Shown here in pieces: positions 31,399-44,000 of a stretch of DNA of 64,000 bases. The stretch is from Parapristionchus giblindavisi (taxonomy: Eukaryota > Nematoda > Chromadorea > Rhabditida > Diplogasteridae). The translations under genes and the position numbers were made by a program. Below the pieces are notes generated by a model that did not search any database, had not been told where the DNA came from, and was given only the letters and a program-made list of their open reading frames with translations. The stretch spans positions 1 to 64,000 of the forward strand of contig CALSFV010000060.1 of the NCBI GenBank assembly GCA_943737045.1. Reading direction: 5' to 3'. The first letter of the stretch is position 1; the number at the start of each line of letters is the position of its first letter.

Positions 31399-33689
31399 TT
31401 AGAGTCCGATACTTCCGGCAACGATAAGCTTTTCATCTCCGGTTACTCTGTTGGTTCTGAGGAGATCGGACTTCTCCGCGGACACTCCAGACACGGGATA
31501 GGAGTCTCGGTTAGCAGTGAAACCGCAGACGGGCTCGAATTGTCCGAACTGCTTCACACTGGCAGTGTTCCAGTTTCCGAAGGCACGGAAGTCAGAGAAA
31601 TCGGGGGAGGATTCTCCGCCGGTTCCCTGTCCGTAGACGTTCCAGTACCACAGCATTACGTCAGTTCCGAGACCGCCAGCGTTGTTGGTGATCTGCTGCC
31701 AATCGTAGGAGTTGGTGTAGATTCCGGGGCGGACTCCGCGAGCCTGAAAATCCCGGGAATCACAGTCGCACAGTACATTTCCTTGCAATCATCATATCCC
31801 TTATCTGTTAGAATTAGTGATACCCATAATAATTTAACGTAACCATAATAACCAAAATAATTTAACTTTTTTTATACAAGAGAAATTACGGTGTTCTTTG
31901 TATTATATGTATTGAATAAATAAGAGGGAAAATACTGTGATATCTAGACCACAGCTTTGATACTCTTACAAAAGTGCGGTTTTTGTTGGTTCAGGTATGA
32001 TGAAGGGCCTTTTTCCTTCTCATGCGGTGTTACATTTTCAAAACGTGTGCACGCCGTAGCCTCCGCCGTAACTTCTTCGTAGCATCTCCGTCGTTACGGC
32101 GGAGGTCACGGCGTGCGTACGTTTTCAAAATGTAACACCGCATTACAATTTGCATTTCAGTTATCTGTCAGAGTAAATAACACAATTCAAGGGCCTTTTC
32201 CGCTTTACAAACATCACTCACACTCCACGTCACGATCGTGATCATTTAATGGTGGTTAATTTATAAGATAAGAAGACTGATGACAGTGCTGATTCAATTG
32301 ATAGATACTTTTCGCTACACTCAGAGGAAACTTTGAAATGGCCACTAATCAAGGAGAAAATCATTAATGGCACACCCGAGCTAATTTTACTCTCTAATCT
32401 CGCAACACTCTCACATAAACAATGAAAACAAGAGAGGATTTCTAGAACGAAAATTTCCAAATTAGCTCGGAGTGCACCTTTAACTCCAATTAGAGAGAAT
32501 GTGGAATTGGCTTCAGAATAACTGGACTACCTCATTTTAGGTGTTCGGAAAAACTAATTTTGTGAAATATTTGAAGTATTGATTCAGTAAACTCACGCGA
32601 ACTCGCTGGATGGCAACGTTGATGAAGTTGAGGTTGGAGGCCTGGTTGTTGGGCCAGTTGACGGGGGAGGTGGCCTGGAATTGCAGACTACAATAGAAAA
32701 ACATGATTTATTGTTTAGAGATACGAACCATGTTTCCCGAACCAATTATTGTGTGAACATGTTGAACAAAAACTGCGTTCAGTACGGTGACAAATGCTCT
32801 ACTTTCTGCCATTTTTTGCCATTAGTAAATGTCCATTGCCATTACCTGGATCCAGAGAGTTCTGACTGAGATTCCTCCATTCTGGAGAGCAATGAGCGCC
32901 TCGTCCACTTGCTTGTCGGCGGACTTGGACGAAGAGGGATTGGGGGTCATGTAGACCTCGATACCGAGACCGGCTGGAACGAATCGACAATTACAATCAC
33001 ATAACTATGGAAAATCCATCTGATAACAACTACACCTCACACAGAACAAGAAATATTCTTTGGTTTGGGTCTTTGGGTAAAGGTTTAGGCTAATTTTACT
33101 TTCCGCTTTGACAATAATCTCTCGCAGACAATGGAAGCGAGAGAGTATGGCCAGAGCGGAAATTTTCAAATTAGCTCGGGGTTTCACTAAAAATCGTGTG
33201 ATACTGTAATGGTACGGTAATGAACCTTGGTATGCGAGATTGACGTTAGGCACGGCATTATTGTCGACTGTTCCGGTTCCATTGGAAGTGTACGCACGAA
33301 TGAAGGCGGCCGAGTATCCACTGGATCTCACACACGAGAAGGCTGACGAGGAACCAAGTTGGTTGATGTCGATGCCATAGGCGTATTTTTGCTGAAAATA
33401 TCGATTTTGCCGCCGGTTGAATCTTTGCAATCACTCTCTTCATTGGCATTTTTATTGAGAAAGTGATTTGTTGAAATTATATTTGTTGAAGAATAAATAA
33501 AGGATAATCACAAAGGCAATCCCGAGAATGATTTTATATTATCCATGAAGCACATCTCAACTTCCAACCTCTGGCTCACTTTTACATACACTATAGTTTT
33601 GAAACTAAAAAAACATAAATCGAAAATAAAATCAAGCTTACCGCCGCGGTAGTGGAGGCGAGCGCCGCGATAAGTAGAAGGTACAGCAT
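31399..33689 (-). CDS. GH25-type lysozyme (nematode LYS family), copy 2
   Basis: There are five exons (33642-33689, 33226-33391, 32846-32973, 32597-32674, 31399-31743), 254 residues, with four of the five exon lengths identical to copy 1. Signal peptide MLYLLLIAALASTTAA. The mature protein starts KYAYGIDINQLGSSSAFSC with the conserved GH25 Asp; GIEVYMTPNPSSSK, GVRPGIYTNSYDWQQI and VMLWYWNVYGQG follow. It differs from copy 1 mainly in the C-terminal exon, where two codons are missing. Two TTAA MITEs and a palindromic MITE lie in its introns. Expected role: secreted gut muramidase. Confidence 0.93.
32024..32145. mobile_element. Palindromic MITE with GTTACATTT ends
   Basis: GCGGTGTTACATTTTCAAAA is inverted at the right end, with CGCCGTAGCCTCCGCCGTAA in the arm. 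Elements with the same design occur at 47528 and 49829. It is in intron 4 of lysozyme 2. Confidence 0.85.
32366..32484. mobile_element. Palindromic MITE, TTAA family (copy 9)
   Basis: The ends TTAATGGCACACCCGAGC and TCGGAGTGCACCTTTAA preserve both TTAA tips. Confidence 0.75.
33080..33190. mobile_element. Palindromic MITE, TTAA family (copy 10)
   Basis: It contains GGCTAATTTTACTTTCCGCT and GGCCAGAGCGGAAATTTTC. It is in intron 2 of lysozyme 2. Confidence 0.7.
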
Positions 33690-33721
33690 GATCAGACTGT
33701 GGACTGATTGAATAGATCGAC

Positions 33722-33750
33722 GTTATATATTGATAAGTCTTATCAGCTTA
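33722..33750 (-). promoter_or_regulatory. Lysozyme 2 core promoter: inverted GATA pair plus TATA box
   Basis: TGATAAGTCTTATCA at 33731-33745 is a near-perfect inverted GATA pair directly upstream of TATATAAC on the minus strand, about 35 bp before the ATG. The layout equals that of lysozyme 1, but the two GATA sites are closer together. Confidence 0.75.
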
Positions 33751-33939
33751 TTGATCGATTAACATCCTGAGCTCTTCTTTTCCTCATAAAAAGATGAGTG
33801 GGCAGGGAGTGAATTTAATCATGATAAGTGTTTCGATGACATTTCCGATATGGTAAACAGGATCAAACATGAACAGAACATTCTAGAATCAATTATTGTC
33901 CGTATAAAATTCACATACTTGTGTAATTCTATTTTATAC

Positions 33940-34050
33940 TCGCGGGGCACACCGTTCAATCGCGAGGTGTACAACGTGAGGTATATCGCGGGGTAGAACC
34001 TTTATACGAGGTACCCCGCGAACTGTGGCCTCTAGACGGGGTGCCCGTAG
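33940..34050. repeat. Imperfect repeats of CGCGGGGYAC / CGAGGTGTAC words
   Basis: CGCGGGGCACACC, CGCGAGGTGTAC, CGCGGGGTAGA, GAGGTACCCCGCG and GGGGTGCCCG cluster in about 110 bp, partly in inverted order. The function is unknown. Confidence 0.45.
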
Positions 34051-34389
34051 AAATACAACGTGGATGTGCTATTATCGTATCAAATAAACAAATGTATTTC
34101 ATACGGGAGATACTAAAAGGATTAGCAAAACAACGTGTTCGATATGGAGATATGGAGTAATTAGAAAAATGGGCGTGGTCATCGCAATCACTATATCATG
34201 TTATCCACAACTTCCTGTTTTGTTATGATTGATTTACCTAATTAAACCGACTTACACAGATTCATACCGATGAATAAGAACGTGTTCTGGAGTTTACATT
34301 TCTCTAACAGTAAAGGTATTTTTGGTTTGCGTTTTTCGAATACAAGAAGGCACGAAATGTTCCATCACTTTATCTATTTGTACGAAAAT

Positions 34390-34690
34390 AAATACAGCTT
34401 AGAGTTCGACGCTTCTAACAACGAATTTTCTATCATCAGATCAGCACTGTTGGCTCTGATACCATCCACTAACAATCGATCAATCGAACCACCCTTCAAA
34501 ACTTCATTGTCAGATTGCTCGAACCAGTTTCCGAAGGGACTGAGATCGGCGAATTTGTCGTAACTCTCGCCAGTCTCTCCCATCCAGTGCACATTCCAGT
34601 ACCACAGCATGACATAGGTACCGACATCTGTTGGTAAACTCCTGCCATTTACTTGGAGCAGGGACGTACGCCTCGAGCCTGCAAATGTAA
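34390..34690 (-). pseudogene. Lysozyme last-exon pseudogene
   Basis: The minus strand begins ARGVRP as in the last exon of both intact genes, then loses several bases, meets a TAA and shifts frame. The later part is still readable as YVMLWYWNVHWMGETGESYD and FGNWFEQS. No upstream lysozyme exons are present. It is a decayed third copy, next to tRNA-Ala copy 5. Confidence 0.85.
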
Positions 34691-34805
34691 ATCGAAGTAC
34701 AGTGAGGGACTGTCCGAGCACAAATTCTTTTCCATATACATGTAATAACATCCATGGCAGTATTCCAAATTATATTACAGTAAAAACAAAAAGCCAAAAG
34801 GACTT

Positions 34806-34877
34806 TGGAGGCATGGGGAATTGAACCCCAGACCTCTCGCATGCGAAGCGAGCGCTCTACCCCTGAGCTATGCCCCC
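34806..34877 (-). tRNA. tRNA-Ala (anticodon CGC), copy 5
   Basis: It has the standard 72-nt sequence, on the minus strand, 115 bp upstream of the lysozyme pseudogene. Confidence 0.95.
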
Positions 34878-35552
34878 GATGGATAATAGCTCTCTTCATT
34901 CAGTTTTCATATCACACAGTATTTCAGGAGCAAATGAGAAATGTCAACGTTGCCTATATCTATCTCAACTTATCAGTTCCCATAATCTCTTATAAGATTC
35001 TTCAAAGATGTCTCTAGCCTCTCTCAATCTAGAATTCTCATATTTTCAACTGAAGATAGATCTTTACAGGAATTGACTGATCTTTGATGTTTGGATGTTT
35101 GTATTTTTTTAATGAGTTGACAAAGTTAATATGCTATGATATAATTTAAGCAAAACTAAATCTTCAATTGAAGAGATAATGCCAGAGGAAGAGAGGATAG
35201 AGATCAAGTGTTGTTCGTCTATGATAGATCTGATAAGAGATTATGGGGACTGATAAGTAAAGATAGCAGAATAACAAAATGTTGATAGCCTTGCACGTTT
35301 TGTTTTTTCGTCCCTTACTATTCTTTATTTTACTTTTACAGTATCTTTCAGAATCTTTTTTTAATATAAACCGACCATGAAGATTGAGAACTTTGTTCCA
35401 GTTCAGTTAGTATTAATACGAAATGAACTGGAACAGAGTGCTCAATCTTCTAATGTTAATGAGCCAATTAATGAGAAAATGAATTCGAAATTTCTTAGTT
35501 GTGCTTGCAATATTGTGTGATGTGAATGATGTGATGAGAGCGATTATTCATC
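34878..35552. other. Intergenic with inverted repeats
   Basis: CTTATCAGTTCCCATAATCT (34969) pairs with AGATTATGGGGACTGATAAG (35238). A second hairpin pairs AGATTGAGAACTTTGTTCCA (35383) with its complement near 35430-35450. No coding region is supported. Confidence 0.5.
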
Positions 35553-35624
35553 GGGGGCATAGCTCAGGGGTAGAGCGCTCGCTTCGCATGCGAGAGGTCT
35601 GGGGTTCAATTCCCCATGCCTCCA
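35553..35624 (+). tRNA. tRNA-Ala (anticodon CGC), copy 6
   Basis: It has the standard 72-nt sequence, 470 bp upstream of the first member of the three-gene ectodomain family. Confidence 0.95.
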
Positions 35625-36091
35625 AAGCCCTTTTGCTTTATATGTTTTATTGTAATAGATTTTGTGGACTAGTGCCAAGGATGTTTCATAATTTCATTAT
35701 ATGCTAAAAAGAGTTTGTGCTTGAGTCCCTCAGGAATGTCCCTTGCAACTAGGGAAACACCATGTTCCATTTCAAATCCAATAACAGATTGTGTAAGACA
35801 AGATCAAAGTACTCGCCGTCTGTTCAAAATCCCAATATCTGATCGAAGATTGTTGATACGATACAGTGATAACTAGCAAATGTCTGCCGTTCTGCACGGA
35901 GATTGTTACCTTCCAGACTTTCCCGTTAGGAACTGTTTCTTCTTTGTCTATATGGCACGAGAGTATTACGAGATGTTGTTTAATGATCTTTTGTTCTTTG
36001 TAATGTGCTAAATTGACTATACAGTCTTCAATTTGCATATTATTCAGTTGTTTCTTTGTGTTCATATTTGTAAAATAGTGAGGATTTCAGG

Positions 36092-39000
36092 ATGAAAACG
36101 ATCTTTCTTCTCATTTTTCTTCCCAAAATCTTCTCCAATTCGTTGAGAAGCGCCGATGAAAATGTCGACATTACAAAGTAGGTTGTAGTTTGATCAAGAG
36201 CATATTTTGCTTGAATTTAGTTTGATCTTTAATCATTCCAGTCCTGCTTGGGATCGCTCTATGAACGAATTCGCCCGACGTCGCCTTTTCGTCGAACTAA
36301 TCGATACTATCTCGTGAGTTCAGTCTAGAGAGACCAAAGATCAAAGATCAACTTGAGGCTGAAAGCCCCCTTGGCGCATGAGATCATCAATATCGACATC
36401 AATCGAGGATCGAATGACACGCAATATTCCGACTTTATCAGCAGAGTCAATGAACTCTACCAGTGTGTGACAGGTGGTTATCATTTCACTAACTTTTTTA
36501 CATTATTGTGTCAACTGATTTCAAATAGCAAAACATTATGTTGTGAACTGGTAGCAACACAATTAAGTAAATAAATAATTTAACTCACAAAAGTGATATG
36601 TATGCACGGTTTTACTATAGTTTGTAACAATACTACTATTAATTCACGGCGGTTCAATGAAGAGAAATCCCTACATTTAACTTTGGCTTGAAGGCTCTTG
36701 CATTACGAAAAATCGGCAAAGTTGATTTGCACTGGGCGGGATTCGAACCTACGAGGTTCGGATCGCTAAACAAAAGCTCTATCCACTAAGCCATCTCGGC
36801 ATGTCTTGCGAATCGTAAAACTCGATGATAGGTCTAGTCAGAAGCGAGCGCCCAGATATACCGTAATCAACTTTCGCGCTGGGAGAACCTAGATGTTTTA
36901 CTGCTTATCATCACTCAGTTTGCGATACTTTCTTTCTCAGGCAAGAGCTTCTTAGTTACTATCATTGAGCCGCCGTGTAATTTAACGTGCTTCATGGTGT
37001 TGATGAATATGAAATGTCTCTTCCAGAAGCCGTCGATCCAGGAATGTCACATTACAACTTCACTGTGTACGTGATTCGTTCTTTAGCTGTTTTGTGTTTC
37101 CTTGTTCCACATATATTTGTAGTTTGATCTTTGATCTGTTCATGCGATCTTTGTAGCGATAACGAAACTGCTATATCGCTAAAAAACGAGAACGATGGAT
37201 ATTTGTTGAAGAGAATTGTTCGATTGACCGGGATGGAGTTTGATAAGGTTAGGGATTCAATAGAAATACCATAGTTCACTTCATCACCTTTTGGACAGGA
37301 CACGGAACGGTAACACCATTGTCACCGCATTTTCAGTAATGACTCAAATTCAAATTCACTTAGCATATCAGACTTAAAGCGAGAGTGACCTCACTCAATG
37401 GCCTCTTCATTGTGCACACTCTTTCTCTGTTCTCTAACAACGAGAGAGCGTAGACCTTTGAAGAGGTCGTTGACAAAGGTTTCCGTCCCTTTAAGTCATA
37501 TGAGTAATACGATTAGCATCATCCATCTCTGTAGGGATTAGCCATCACTCCTGTGTTAGAGCAATGACTAGCCCCAACATAGTAGTTTCTGAACATTTCG
37601 ACTTCGATTATCAGTCATGAAATTACAGATTCATCGTCTCACCCTCTACTCTTGCTCTGTCGATATCGATAACTCTATCGTAAGTTTAGTGTAAGACTCA
37701 CTGATTTATTATACTGGTGATGGACAGATCGCATGAGAACAGTTGTTCATCGTCAAACTTGTATTACATTTTAGCTTCGCTTGCAAACGATCGAAGAGGG
37801 TACTGAGCTGAAGTTCGGATGGATTGTCGAGGTGGGCACAATTTAATTATCTGTCCCGAGCTATTTTGAATCTCCGCTCTGGCAATGCTCTATCGCTATC
37901 TTTGTTGTTGTCGAGAGTCGTCGAGAGTTTGTCGAGAGCGCTTTGCCAGAGCGGTAAGTAAAATTTTCGAGGGGAGGGTGTACCCTTACAGGGAGCGTTA
38001 CCTCACTCAATGGTCTCTTCATTGCGCACACTATTCATTTGTTCTCTAACAACAAGAAAGCATTGCGCGTCGAAGAGACCATTGACAGGGGTTACGCTCC
38101 CTTTAAATTTCGTCCCTCAGAAACTGACTCCTTATTTTACATAAGAACTGGTTTTTTCGGACATTCATTATTACTTCTCACATCGATAACAATAAAGGGT
38201 TTGGAAACGAACTGAAATCGTATCATTTTTAGCGCAAATCATTGGGTCGTTTCATCGACAAGCCCAATCTCGTCTTTCAAACCGTCCAATTCCACACAAA
38301 CTTCACGTATATCGATGGAAATCGAGGAAAGAACGTCGATGTCAGAAAGGGATACGATAAGAATGGAGTGAGTCTATGTAAATTGTCGTATTTTTTTATC
38401 GAAAAAATAATGATGATCTCTTAATTATTTTTTGAGAGAGAACTTGGGCCAGCAAGTATCTAATTGGCATGTTGTTTAATACATTATCCCATAATCAGAC
38501 TCTTGAGTGAATTTGATTACAACCTTCAAAAATCTGCACATCTATGCAAATACGCTATATATTGGAATTCTATTACTGTAGAATCGGAGAAATGAGTAAT
38601 CTTCATTTGGCAGATATGTAAATGTTGTAGATCTTAAGTGAGACCAGTGTGATAATAAAGAAAAGAAAGGTTGAGTATGCTTTATTCGGACACGTTTCAT
38701 GAATCGATGATCACCTTATTGAAAATAATAACCGTTACTGAATTTGCACTGTTTTCCTCATTCAGAATATCGTTTGGACTCCAACCAATCGTCCTACATT
38801 CTCTATCGACAGACACTATTCCCTCCTTATCCCGCAAGAGCTTCGCCATAATTTTGTCCATTCGACTCCCACCGCCAACGGGATATTGATCGCTACGACG
38901 AGTACGGTGAGGTGACATTACAGTATGTTATGGTTACGGTAAGATTGGGCAATTTGAGAAAAAATCGCCATTTCTTGTAGGTACTGTCGATAAGGACACG

Positions 39001-40497
39001 TTCTGGGGATATTAGATATCCTCTAAGTAGCAGACATGTTTACGTCCAATGTCTACATAATGAGATGTGAGTGAATTGAACACAACGAGCTAATTTGGCT
39101 CCCCCCCCCCCTCTGGCTACACTCTCTCGCAGACATAGTAAGCAAGAGAGATCAGAGGGGAGATTAAATTTAGCTTCGGGAGTCTTTTTAAATGATCTCA
39201 CAATTCGGAAATGAACTACGTCATATTGCTCGATTCTTCGTCATAACACCTCACAAATATCCCTTTGAAACGAATTGTATTTCAGAATCCTCATCGGCGA
39301 CGAATCCATCCCGTGCATGGGAGGTGATGCTCGCGTCGTCGAACAATTGACACCATCATCGACTACGTCATCTTCATCGTCAGCCAAGGATTCCGATGAG
39401 ATCGATACGAGTACGGTAGTGACCAAAATACATCATGAAGTGAGCATTTTTCATGAATTATCAACAATATTTCACATGCAATCCGCGCAGTCTCTCAAAT
39501 TATTGTTTAATTGTTTGTAGCATTAGAGTGCGAATCGCAAGCCATTAACCATTAACCATTAAGTCCATTAACTTAGTGCAATCTACCTAGGCTTGATATT
39601 TTAGGTGCAACGGGAAACCGCCAAGGCGATAACAGCGATCAAAGTTGTTCCTCGTGACAATATACAATCGGTCAGTAATTGTAACTGAAAGTTTATATTT
39701 CCTTTGCGTATAATTATTGGGCATTATCACATTAAACCACAATCGAAAGCAGTTCAATAGCTTTTTTATTTCCGTGGTTTTACTTTCTATTTATGTTCTC
39801 TATAACAGAATGATTCACTGATAGGGGATTTATGAGTGATAAGTATGATCTGAATTTTGATTAAAAAGTGATTGGATAATATAATTTCAGCCAGATTCCA
39901 TCCTTTCGAGCTCATCTTTGTGGATAGTCATGGCCAGTGCCCTTGTCCTCGGATGTTTCGTCAATGCTATCAAGGTCCTATTCTTTCTTTATTTATTTCC
40001 ATCACAAGTAATGTGAGAGAACAGTTATGTAAAAATCATGGGTTGATGGAGGTCCGTCGCGTTGTCGGAGAACCGGGAAATCGGGAATGGGGCATGCGGA
40101 ATTATAAATCACGAAGATGTGGGGACAAGAGAGGCGATTCATGTTATGTTTCATACGGAATACATTTGTCTTATTGCCCATGAAAGTGTTAATATCTTTC
40201 AAGTCTTTTGTGCATAATTTTCTATTTCATAATTCTTAATATGCATTTCTATTTCATAACATATAATTTTCAGCTGTGGGGTGGTCGATCGAGGCGAGAT
40301 CAGTCAGATAATGAGAGGATCATCGTTGTGAAGTTGGGCGAGCCACCGAGAATCAAGACAAGGGGCGGAGATGGTATCTATTTTATTTTATTCAGTTCTA
40401 ACAATAAAATATATTTTTGATTTTCCTCATTTCAGAAGACTTGAAGACGGTCAGCTACGATGAAATCCCGAAGAGTGAGCTGTCAACACTATTGTAG
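36092..40497 (+). CDS. Type I membrane protein, four-cysteine ectodomain family, member 1
   Basis: Fifteen exons: 36092-36177, 36242-36313, 36358-36473, 37027-37066, 37157-37247, 37629-37679, 37775-37831, 38233-38367, 38766-38906, 38981-39066, 39286-39439, 39605-39670, 39891-39974, 40274-40373, 40436-40497; 446 residues, all phases consistent. TTTCAGG precedes the ATG. MKTIFLLIFLPKIFSNS is the signal peptide. Cysteines in LYQCVTG, LYSCSVD, YVQCLHN and IPCMGG align with those of the two paralogues. A Ser/Thr-rich stalk precedes LWIVMASALVLGCFVNAI (membrane), then a basic tail ending KSELSTLL. Member 3 has the same exon count. I do not recognise the domain. Confidence 0.9.
36650..36812 (-). repeat. 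tRNA-derived SINE-like element, family B, copy 1
   Basis: The minus strand has GAGATGGCTTAGTGGATAGA (A-box-like) and GTAGGTTCGAATCCCG (B-box-like), followed by a tail shared with 47027-47190, including CATTTAACTTTGGCTTGAAG. The acceptor arms do not pair. It is in intron 3 of family member 1. Confidence 0.75.
37376..37499. mobile_element. TTAA-flanked palindromic MITE, second family (copy 1)
   Basis: It opens TTAAAGCGAGAGTGACCTCA and ends CGTCCCTTTAA; CACTCAATGGCCTCTTC is partly mirrored by GAAGAGGTCGTTGAC. It is intronic. Confidence 0.65.
37853..37980. mobile_element. Palindromic MITE, TTAA family (copy 11)
   Basis: It contains CGAGCTATTTTGAATCTCCG and GCCAGAGCGG, with an internal GTCGAGAGT triplication. 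It is intronic in family member 1. Confidence 0.65.
37988..38107. mobile_element. TTAA-flanked palindromic MITE, second family (copy 2)
   Basis: GGGAGCGTTACCTCACTCAA is inverted as GGGGTTACGCTCCCTTTAA at the right. It adjoins the previous MITE. Confidence 0.65.
39084..39192. mobile_element. Palindromic MITE, TTAA family (copy 12, with C run)
   Basis: It contains GAGCTAATTTGGCTCCCC, then CTCTGGCTACACTCTCTCGC, and ends AGCTTCGGGAGTC. It is intronic in family member 1. Confidence 0.6.
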
Positions 40498-41073
40498 ACC
40501 TTGAATCATCATTTGATAATCATATGACATTGTACATTTATGATTCTTATTCTTATTCTTATGATAATACAGATTCAGTGGAAACACTGCTTATTGTTAG
40601 CTATTCATGACAAAGAGTTTTTAACTGTAACTGAAACTGTTGCACATTTATCATTGAGATCTGGCCCATTGCGTGATAGTATATCGATGTGATTATATCG
40701 ATGATGAATTGAATTCTACATTCGTTCAATATTGTACCAAAAATAAGGGACAGTATGTAGTATGATTATGGTTATGATTATCGGCGATCGTGCGGGATTT
40801 TAATAGAGGGGAAGTGGGCGGGGGGGGGGGGTGTAAATTGATTGCACAAAGCTGTACGTTCTAACAATAAATCGAAATAGAAACACCAGTGTTCCTGAAA
40901 CATTACGCCATCAGTAAGTCAACGTATATCGTATATGGACCATGATCATACGCATTAATCAAACGCATCACAGCGGTTGATGAACTTCGTTCTTATCACT
41001 CGATCAGGCCCAGCTGTGTGCCTTATTTTATATTTAAAAGATAGAATCTTCGTGTATGCAAAGGTATTTATCG
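40498..41073. other. Convergent intergenic region
   Basis: It separates the 3' ends of family members 1 and 2, which face each other. It contains a G run at 40818-40832. I see no gene. Confidence 0.6.
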
Positions 41074-44000
41074 TTAGAAATTAAGTATATTAAACATAAT
41101 ATGGGAGTTGTTACTGATCTTCGCTTCAGAGAAGTGAGTGACGGTTTCGGCCGACTGGAAATGGGCATAAATTTCAATTAAAATAGTGTTCTCGTTGTAG
41201 TTCAATTTTATTGCAAATAGTGTAGATCTGTTTTACTCTAATTTCAGAAGAATTTGTTGTAGGAGAAGAGAAAAGAACGAAAACATATTACCACAATATA
41301 CTATAATATAATATAAATAATCATAAAATATAGAATAAAATAAAATTATACCTGAGGAACTAGTGGTTCAATGTACAGCTCACTGCTTTCATCGACCATC
41401 TCCCATTCCGAAGGATCGACGACCTAGAAAGCGAATATATTTACACAGACAACCTAACGGGACATTACAACCTTTAATTCATATATCCAAGCAAAAAGAA
41501 ATAAATAAATAATTTTTTTCTCGCTTTATTTATCATCTTAATTTTGAATCTCATCCGCAAATCACTACATACATAACGTCATAGTTGGAAATGGTTTCTT
41601 AACATATCGAATAAACGCTGCTGAAATACCTGTTGAATCTCAGGGTTCTTTAGTCCTCCATCACACATTACGGTATCGTTGTCGATGTGAATTCTGAATT
41701 TTGTAGTCATTTTAATGTCTTAAAATATTTTTCCATTCCATCGTACTGCGAGGCACGATATTAGAGAAAAGTGCTGCATTTTCTCTCTATCGAATTCGTA
41801 TAATAATATTGTTTTCAAAACACTATTTATCAATATTAGATAAACAGTATTCATAATAGGGTGTTCTTCTTTCTTTAGTAATTCTTCCTTCATCCCTTAA
41901 CGTATAGAGAACAACAAGCTTTTTTTTTGCGTCACGTTTTCGCGAACACCGTTGAAGCTAGCGACCTGCGGTTTGCGGCATTAGATTCAGCATCGGCGAA
42001 TTAAGAAAACTTTCGGACAACTTTTTGAAAAAATGCCTAAAACTCATTTAATTATCGATTGAAGCGTTAAACGGTCAAATGCCCTTATTTCCGAGATTAT
42101 AGCTTTAAGCTTGTGTTTTTCTGCGTACGTTTACCAATTAGCATACGGGGAACACGATGCGAACAACCTCCGATCGCAATTTCATCGATTTACGCCTTAA
42201 TTTTGCACTTAAACATTTTACACGCGACGCGTCGCACACGCGTCGCGTGTGCTCGCTTCATTCGAAAGAAAGCCAATTCAATCGTGGGGTTTAGTGCTAA
42301 ATTCTTATTTCATTTCTTCATTCATAGTATTCATATCATCACTATACCTTCAGGCTATCCCTGGATGGGGGCCATTACTATAATATAGTATTATCCCATA
42401 TGTATAGAAGTTAAATAGCGTTTTTATTCACGTCACGTTTTCACGAACACCGTTGAAGTTAGAGCCATGCGGTTTGCGGAATTAGATTCAGCATAGGCGA
42501 ATTAGGTAAACTTTCGGACAACTTTTTGAAAAAATGCCTAAAACTCATTTAAATATCGATTGAAGTGTTAAACGGTCAAATGCCCTTATTTCCGAGATTA
42601 TAGCTTTATGCTTGTGTTTTTCTGCGTAGGTTTACCAAATGACATACGGAGAACACGATGCGAACAACCTCCGACCACGCTCACATCGTTAAGACGTGCA
42701 AATTAGGCACAAACGAAAGCGTGTTCATTCATTTGACCTAACGAACCACTCATGACCTAACGAACCACTCACTGCACCACGCGTTGCGTATGGGTCAGCG
42801 TCGCTTTCGAAATCTTTCACTAAACATTTCGTAGCTTTATGAATTGTGCTTTCGCGTTTCATTTAACGTTTTACGATTCATTAATTCTGATAGTTCATCT
42901 TATCTATGTATGCATCAGCGTGCGTGACTTTCGAAATCTTAGCTTTAGTTCCTTTGATACTACTCTGATACTACTATTGATACGTGATACTACTCTGGTG
43001 TTTAAATCCTTGCATGATCACGAATAGAAGTATAATCATGCATGATTCGACATTCCATGCATGATCATGCATGGAATATCCGTGGTTCGTGATCATGCAT
43101 GGATCTTCCGTGTTCATGCACGAATTTTCCGTGGTCATGCATGGAATGACAGAATCCATGCATGATCTCGGATAATCCATGCATGATTCGAGTATATTCC
43201 ATGCATGATCATGCCATTAATTGCACGAATTTTACTTGGATCATGCAAGGATTCAAACACCTGAGTATATTTGTCTACTTAAAGATTCTATCGATTCAGT
43301 TACCACTCACACTTAGCAAAGTTCATTTAGTTAAGGTAGTGTTAGCGTTAGTTCTCGTGACACTATATTGATCTACTTATACATTCTATTGATACAGTTA
43401 CTATTCATTTAGTTAAGGTATTCTTAGCATAATCTTAGCAACTTTCCATATATATAGAAGTTCATAAGCCTTTTTTGGGGCAGCTCAGTCCTCAGCTACC
43501 ACTGAAGATAGACCATGCGGTTTTCGGCATTAGCTTCAGCATAGGCGAATTAGGTAAACTATCGGACAACTTTTTGAAAAAATCCTACAACTCATTTAAA
43601 TATCGATTGAAGTTACAAACGTTCAAATGTCCTTTTTTCCGAGATTATAGCTTTATGCTTGTGTTTTTCTGCATAGGTTTACCAAACGGCATAAGGAGAA
43701 CACGATGCGAACAACCTCCAACCACGCTTACATCGTTAAGGCTTCCAAATTAGCTAAAAACGAAAGCGAGTTCATTAATTTGGCCTAACTAACCACTCAC
43801 TGCGTTGCGTATGCGTCAGCGCGTTTCACTTTCGAAATCTTTTCCTAAAAATTTCGTCCAATTATGAATTGTGCTGTCGCGTTTCATTTAACGTTTTACA
43901 ATTCATGATTCTGATAGTTCATCTTATCTACGTACGCGTCAACGTGCGTGACTTTCGAAATCTTAGCGTTAGTTCTACCATACAGGGTGCGTGATAATTA

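Larger units (their letters stand above)
41920..43980. repeat. Long tandem-type repeats inside intron 10 of member 2
   Basis: A block of about 260 bp beginning near GGCGAATTARG and containing CGGACAACTTTTTGAAAAAA recurs at about 41925-42175, 42425-42690 and 43490-43725. A second block (TCGCGTTTCATTTAACGTTT) recurs at 42845-42960 and 43875-43975. The block order is kept, which indicates tandem duplication of about 1 kb. Confidence 0.8.

Noticed and set aside
42990..43268. Regularly spaced ATGCAT palindromes as a CRISPR-like array
   Set aside because: Units vary in orientation and spacing, spacers are not unique, and the context is a eukaryotic intron.
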